Positions 59,830 through 64,000 of a DNA stretch of 64,000 nucleotides are shown here, piece after piece. Numbering within the stretch: position 1 is the first letter of the stretch; every line of letters starts with the position of its first letter. The translations under genes and the position numbers were made by a program. The notes under the pieces are model-generated. The model had not been told where the DNA came from and made no database searches. It was given only the letters and a program-made list of their open reading frames with translations. This stretch comes from Neisseria sicca 4320 (lineage in GTDB: Bacteria > Pseudomonadota > Gammaproteobacteria > Burkholderiales > Neisseriaceae), in contig NZ_AEPF01000045.1 of the NCBI RefSeq assembly GCF_000193735.1, positions 1 to 64,000 on the forward strand, in the 5' to 3' direction.

Positions 59830-60501
59830 ATGACTTTTTCCGCGATTCTGTTCTATATCCTTGCCGCCATCGTCCTATACGGCGCGCTGCGTACCGTTAC
59901 TGCGAAAAACCCTGTCCATGCCGCTTTGCATCTGGTGCTGACCTTCTGCGTGAGCGCGATGATTTGGATGCTGATGCAGGCGGAGTTTTTGGGCGTTACG
60001 CTGGTGGTCGTGTATGTCGGCGCTGTGATGGTGTTGTTCCTGTTCGTTGTGATGATGTTGAACATCGACATTGAAGAAATGCGTGCCGGTTTCTGGCGTC
60101 ATGCGCCTGTTGCCGGTGTCGTCGGTACGCTGTTGGCGGTTGCGCTGATCCTGATTCTGGTCAACCCTAAAACCGACCTTGCCGCGTTTGGTTTGATGAA
60201 AGACATTCCTGCCGATTACAACAACATTCGCGATTTGGGCAGCCGTATTTATACCGAATACCTGTTGCCGTTCGAACTGGCGGCGGTATTGCTGCTGTTG
60301 GGTATGGTGGCGGCGATTGCGCTGGTTCACCGCAAAACCACCAATCCGAAACGCATGGATCCTGCCGACCAAGTTAAAGTGCGCGCCGACCAAGGCCGTA
60401 TGCGCTTGGTGAAAATGGAAGCCGTAAAACCGCAAATCGAATCTGCCGAAGAAAACGAAGTTTCAGACGACCTCAAGCCGAAAGAGGAGGGCAAAGCATG
60501 A
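59830..60501 (+). CDS. nuoJ: NADH-quinone oxidoreductase subunit J
   Basis: Membrane subunit of 223 residues with five transmembrane helices, including the conserved [18 protein letters not shown] helix 3. The C-terminal tail is longer than in E. coli (184). Its last 20 residues contain an in-frame uptake sequence read as EVSDDLK. TAAGGAGCAGACGA precedes the ATG. The stop overlaps the nuoK start (ATGA). Confidence 0.95.
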
Positions 60502-60803
60502 TTACCTTGACGCATTATTTGGTATTGGGCGCGCTCCTGTTCGGTATCAGCGCGATGGGTATCTTTATGAACCGCAAAAACGTGCTGGTCTTGCTGATGT
60601 CCATCGAGCTGATGCTCTTGGCGGTAAACTTCAACTTTATCGCCTTCTCGCAGCATTTGGGCGATACCGCCGGACAGATTTTCGTATTCTTCGTACTGAC
60701 CGTCGCCGCTGCCGAATCCGCCATCGGTTTGGCGATTATGGTGCTGGTGTACCGCAACCGACAAACGATTAATGTTGCCGATTTGGACGAGTTGAAAGGG
60801 TAA
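60498..60803 (+). CDS. nuoK: NADH-quinone oxidoreductase subunit K
   Basis: An Mrp-type membrane subunit, 101 residues and three transmembrane helices. The buried glutamates used in proton transfer are in [10 protein letters not shown] and [25 protein letters not shown] upstream is an ideal ribosome binding site. It overlaps nuoJ by 4 nt and is followed by the fic gene rather than directly by nuoL. Confidence 0.95.
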
Positions 60804-60839
60804 TAAAGGTAGGTTTGGTCGAGGCCCGAAAAGGCGCCG

Positions 60840-61415
60840 ATGCCGTCTGAAAACCCGATAGGAAAAACGATGAAGTCCATAGACGAACAAAGCCTGCACA
60901 ATGCCTGCCGCCTGTTTGAAAGCGGCGACGTCGACAGTATCGAAGTCGGTACCACCGCGGGCCTGCAACAGATTCACCGTTACCTGTTCGGCGGCTTATA
61001 TGATTTTGCGGGTCAAATCAGGGAAGACAACATTTCCAAAGGCGGTTTCCGTTTTGCCAACGCCATGTATTTAAAAGAGGCCTTGGTTAAAATCGAGCAG
61101 ATGCCCGAGCGGACTTTTGAAGAAATCATCGCCAAATATGTTGAAATGAACATTGCTCATCCGTTTTTGGAGGGTAATGGCAGAAGTACCCGCATCTGGC
61201 TGGACTTGGTGCTGAAGAAAAACCTGAAAAAAGTCGTAAACTGGCAAAATGTAAGCAAAACTCTGTATTTGCAGGCGATGGAACGCAGCCCCGTCAACGA
61301 TTTAGAACTGCGCTTTCTGTTAAAGGACAACCTGACCGACGATGTGGACAACCGTGAAATCATCTTTAAAGGTATTGAGCAGTCATATTATTACGAAGGG
61401 TATGAGAAAGGCTGA
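60840..61415 (+). CDS. fic: Class III Fic AMP-transferase (NmFic type)
   Basis: A 191-residue Fic protein that adds AMP to hydroxyl side chains of target proteins; topoisomerase subunits such as GyrB are reported targets of this group. The active site HPFLEGNGR is residues 107-115 (H107). The C-terminal inhibitory motif SYYYEG places S182 and E186 exactly where the class III autoinhibitory helix of meningococcal NmFic has them. The sequence looks nearly identical to NmFic from memory. The ATG at 60840 lies in a meningococcal-type uptake sequence ATGCCGTCTGAA; an ATG at 60870 behind ATAGGAAAAACG is an alternative start. It interrupts nuoK and nuoL. Confidence 0.92.
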   Translation: MPSENPIGKTMKSIDEQSLHNACRLFESGDVDSIEVGTTAGLQQIHRYLFGGLYDFAGQIREDNISKGGFRFANAMYLKEALVKIEQMPERTFEEIIAKYVEMNIAHPFLEGNGRSTRIWLDLVLKKNLKKVVNWQNVSKTLYLQAMERSPVNDLELRFLLKDNLTDDVDNREIIFKGIEQSYYYEGYEKG

Positions 61416-61456
61416 AGGTCGTCTGAAAAGCGATTTCAGACTGTTTCAGACGACCT
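61415..61456 (+). terminator. Uptake-sequence stem after fic
   Basis: AAGGTCGTCTGAAA and GTTTCAGACGACCT face each other directly after the fic stop. With no uridine run, some read-through into nuoL is likely. Confidence 0.55.
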
Positions 61457-61689
61457 GATGCGGTAGGTTGGGCTAACCCCCGACGAAAAAATAACATGAC
61501 CAATTAAAGCCCGTTGTTTTGAAGGGCTGCTTTATCAGATTTGAGTATTTAGCGTGCAGTATGGGTTGAAAGCCCATTAATAAAGATACGAAGACAGCTT
61601 GAAAGTGTCGAATTGGCAAGCCAATCTAAAAAACCTTTCGGGCAGTCTGAAGTTTAGAAAATTCCTAAAATCAAAAAGGTTCATCCAAA
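61457..61689. other. Gap between fic and nuoL
   Basis: I see no gene, repeat family or strong promoter here. The AT-rich stretch just before nuoL holds AAAAAGG as a ribosome binding site. Confidence 0.5.
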
Positions 61690-63714
61690 ATGAACGACAT
61701 GACTTTATATCTCATCATTGCCCTCGTGCCTTTGGCAGGCTCGCTGATTGCGGGTTTGTTCGGCAATAAAATCGGACGTGCCGGAGCGCATACGGTTACG
61801 ATACTCGGCGTGGCGGTGTCCGCCGTGTTGTCGGCCTATGTGCTGTGGGGCTTTATCGACGGCAGCCGTGCCAAGTTTGACGAGAATGTCTATACCTGGC
61901 TGACGATGGGCGGTTTGGATTTTTCCGTCGGTTTTTTGGTTGATACGATGACGGCGATGATGATGGTCGTGGTAACGGGCGTGTCGTTGATGGTGCATAT
62001 CTACACCATCGGCTATATGCACGATGAACAAATCGGCTATCAACGCTTCTTCAGCTATATCACCTTGTTTACATTCAGCATGTTGATGCTGATTATGAGC
62101 AATAACTTCATCCAGCTCTTCTTCGGTTGGGAAGCGGTGGGCTTGGTGTCGTATCTCTTGATCGGTTTCTATTTCAAACGTCCGAGCGCGATTTTCGCCA
62201 ACCTGAAAGCCTTTTTGATCAACCGCGTCGGCGACTTCGGCTTTTTGCTCGGTATCGGCTTGGTACTTGCCTATTTCGGCGGCAGCTTGCGCTATCAGGA
62301 CGTATTCGCTTATCTGCCCACCGTACAAAATGCCACCATCCAGCTTTTCCCCGGTGTGGAATGGTCTTTGATTACTGTAACCTGTTTGCTCCTGTTTGTG
62401 GGCGCGATGGGTAAATCGGCTCAGTTCCCGCTGCATGTCTGGCTGCCCGATTCGATGGAAGGCCCGACGCCGATTTCCGCATTGATTCACGCCGCGACGA
62501 TGGTTACGGCGGGTCTGTTCATGGTGTCGCGCATGTCGCCGATTTACGAAATGAGCAGCACCGCGCTGTCGGTCATCATGGTGATTGGCGCGATTACCGC
62601 CCTGTTTATGGGCTTCTTGGGCGTGATTCAAAACGACATCAAGCGCGTGGTTGCGTATTCCACCCTGTCGCAACTGGGTTATATGACCGTGGCTCTGGGC
62701 GCGTCCGCCTATTCCGTGGCGATGTTCCACGTCATGACCCACGCCTTCTTTAAAGCCTTACTGTTCTTGGCGGCGGGTAGCGCCATTATCGGTATGCACC
62801 ACGACCAAGATATGCGCCACATGGGCAATCTGAAAAAATACATGCCGATTACTTGGCTGACCATGCTGATCGGTAACTTGTCGCTGATCGGTACGCCGTT
62901 CTTCTCCGGCTTCTACTCCAAAGATTCGATTATCGAAGCGGCGAAATACAGCACCCTGCCGGGCAGTGGCTTTGCCTATTTTGCCGTCCTCGCCAGCGTG
63001 TTCGTTACCGCGTTTTACGCGTTCCGCCAATACTTTATGGTGTTCCACGGCGAAGAAAAATGGCGCAGCCTGCCTGAGCATCATGATGATCATCATGGCG
63101 AAGAACATCACGGCTTGGGCAAAAACGACAATCCGCATGAAAGCCCGCTGGTCGTTATCCTGCCGCTGATTCTGCTTGCCATTCCGTCCGTCATCATCGG
63201 CTACATCGCCATCGAACCCATGCTCTACGGCGATTTCTTCAAAGAGGTGATTTTCGTCAATGCCGACGCGCATCCGACCATGCACATCATGAAAGAAGAG
63301 TTCCACGGCGCATTGGCAATGGTGTCGCACAGCCTGCATTCGCCCGTCCTCTATCTCGCTATCGCCGGCGTATTGAGCGCATGGCTTTTGTACGTCAAAC
63401 TGCCGCACCTGCCCGCCAAAATTGCGCAGGCGTTCCGTCCGGTTTACGTTTTGTTTGAAAACAAATACTACCTCGACGCCCTGTATTTCAACGTCTTCGC
63501 CAAAGGCACGCGTGCATTGGGCAACTTCTTCTGGAAAGTCGGCGATACCGCCATTATCGACAACGGCATCGTCAACGGCTCCGCCAAACTGGTCGGCGCG
63601 ATTGCCGCTCAGATACGCAAAGTCCAAACCGGCTTTATCTACACCTACGCCGCCGCTATGGTGTTCGGCGTATTGGTATTGCTCGGCATGACCTTCTGGG
63701 GATTGTTCAGATAA
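61690..63714 (+). CDS. nuoL: NADH-quinone oxidoreductase subunit L
   Basis: The largest proton-pumping antiporter-like subunit, 674 residues with about 16 transmembrane helices and a long lateral amphipathic helix near the C terminus. Conserved elements are FFGWEAVGLVSYLLIGF (key glutamate), MGKSAQFPLHVWLPDSMEGPTPISALIHAATMV and FLGVIQNDIKRVVAYSTLSQLGYM. A histidine-rich cytoplasmic-side loop (EHHDDHHGEEHHGLG) follows near 459-473. Confidence 0.96.
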   Translation: MNDMTLYLIIALVPLAGSLIAGLFGNKIGRAGAHTVTILGVAVSAVLSAYVLWGFIDGSRAKFDENVYTWLTMGGLDFSVGFLVDTMTAMMMVVVTGVSLMVHIYTIGYMHDEQIGYQRFFSYITLFTFSMLMLIMSNNFIQLFFGWEAVGLVSYLLIGFYFKRPSAIFANLKAFLINRVGDFGFLLGIGLVLAYFGGSLRYQDVFAYLPTVQNATIQLFPGVEWSLITVTCLLLFVGAMGKSAQFPLHVWLPDSMEGPTPISALIHAATMVTAGLFMVSRMSPIYEMSSTALSVIMVIGAITALFMGFLGVIQNDIKRVVAYSTLSQLGYMTVALGASAYSVAMFHVMTHAFFKALLFLAAGSAIIGMHHDQDMRHMGNLKKYMPITWLTMLIGNLSLIGTPFFSGFYSKDSIIEAAKYSTLPGSGFAYFAVLASVFVTAFYAFRQYFMVFHGEEKWRSLPEHHDDHHGEEHHGLGKNDNPHESPLVVILPLILLAIPSVIIGYIAIEPMLYGDFFKEVIFVNADAHPTMHIMKEEFHGALAMVSHSLHSPVLYLAIAGVLSAWLLYVKLPHLPAKIAQAFRPVYVLFENKYYLDALYFNVFAKGTRALGNFFWKVGDTAIIDNGIVNGSAKLVGAIAAQIRKVQTGFIYTYAAAMVFGVLVLLGMTFWGLFR

Positions 63715-63783
63715 AGGCGGATTTTCAGACGACCTGTCCGTAGTCGGTCTAGAGGGCGTCTGAAAAAGGAAACACGAGAAACA

Positions 63784-64000
63784 ATGGTTGAAGACAAATT
63801 ACCGCAAACCCTAGAAGAAGTCCGCGAAGCCATCGACGGTTTGGACAAGGAATTAATAGAATTACTCGCCCGCCGGCAGAAGCTGGTACGGCAGGCAGGC
63901 CGTCTGAAACCTAAAAACGATATGCAGGCGGTTTCCGCGCCCGAACGGGTGGCACAAGTGATTGCCTCGCGCCGTGCCTATGCCGAAAAGGCCGGTTTGT
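63784..64000 (+). CDS. Chorismate mutase (AroQ-like) N-terminal part, cut by window edge
   Basis: The first 72 residues of a protein beginning MVEDKLPQTLEEVREAIDGL. The helix DGLDKELIELLARRQKLVRQAGRLK, with the paired arginines and the lysine expected of the AroQ active site, followed by SAPERVAQVIASRRAYAEKAG, is typical of monofunctional chorismate mutase or isochorismate-pyruvate lyase-like proteins. An AG-type uptake sequence is translated as GRLKP. AAAAGGAAACACGAGAAACA precedes the ATG. The gene lies where nuoM would be expected, so it is the fourth non-nuo gene in this operon. The C terminus is outside the window. Confidence 0.75.
   Translation, partial: MVEDKLPQTLEEVREAIDGLDKELIELLARRQKLVRQAGRLKPKNDMQAVSAPERVAQVIASRRAYAEKAGL

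Noticed and set aside
1..64000. Prophage, insertion sequence or conjugative element
   Set aside because: No transposase, integrase, phage structural or mating gene was found; foreign signatures are limited to single genes and small repeats.

Overview
ORGANISM. The window is chromosomal DNA of a commensal Neisseria. It is studded with the DNA uptake sequence dialect AGGTCGTCTGAAA (the mucosa/sicca/macacae type) rather than the meningococcal ATGCCGTCTGAA. It also carries Correia repeat enclosed elements (CREE) and dRS3 20-mers, and its gene content is typically neisserial (MsrAB trifunctional reductase, three-HRDC RecQ, NmFic-type Fic protein, split nuo operon). Two near-perfect parS sites suggest that the left end lies in the origin-proximal domain. 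The species cannot be fixed from the sequence alone.

LAYOUT. 0.5-8 kb: housekeeping genes trmO, pncA, waaC, etfBA, yigZ, a DUF4298 gene, purD and a tsaC-like gene. 8-18.4 kb: a lipoprotein gene, recQ, the wreck of a type III DNA methyltransferase gene, an RNase II-family gene, an acyl-CoA dehydrogenase gene and dinG. 18.8-21.5 kb: a DUF3079 gene, the ECF sigma factor gene rpoE with a tiny zinc anti-sigma gene, a lipoprotein cytochrome c, a candidate sRNA and phnA. 21.6-27.2 kb: rlpA, trmL, comF, bioH, a DASS transporter and bioC. 27.5-34.4 kb: msrAB, ftsY, a four-gene doxX-hvfA-hvfB-hvfC operon for a post-translationally modified cysteine peptide (bufferin/HvfA type), and rsgA. 34.6-40.7 kb: a LOG-family gene, truC, purB, a ydcF-like gene and sstT. 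41-48.8 kb: tamA, a broken mscS, a GlcG/HbpS-like gene and tamB. 49-64 kb: a DUF533 gene, then the complex I operon nuoA to nuoL, interrupted by repeats and by four non-nuo genes (an unknown gene, a GIY-YIG gene, fic and a chorismate mutase-like gene).

HOW THE GENES WORK TOGETHER. The most interesting signal is a candidate ECF sigma regulon in 15 kb. msrAB and doxX-hvfABC have the same promoter layout, TGTAAG-N16-CGTCTAAT, ending 31-32 nt before the start codon. A weaker version precedes the DUF3079 gene. The sigma factor and its HxxxCxxC anti-sigma lie between these targets. This would join repair of oxidised methionine to production of a copper-handling peptide as one envelope redox/metal stress response. 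A second new signal is a candidate sRNA of about 87 nt, with a near-consensus sigma-70 promoter inside the end of phnA and a 17-bp terminator hairpin. bioH and bioC supply pimeloyl-ACP for biotin. tamA and tamB form the outer-membrane translocation module. nuoA has a Fur-like box upstream.

Most gaps between genes hold inverted pairs of the uptake sequence that double as terminators. No tRNA, rRNA, CRISPR array, insertion sequence or prophage was seen.
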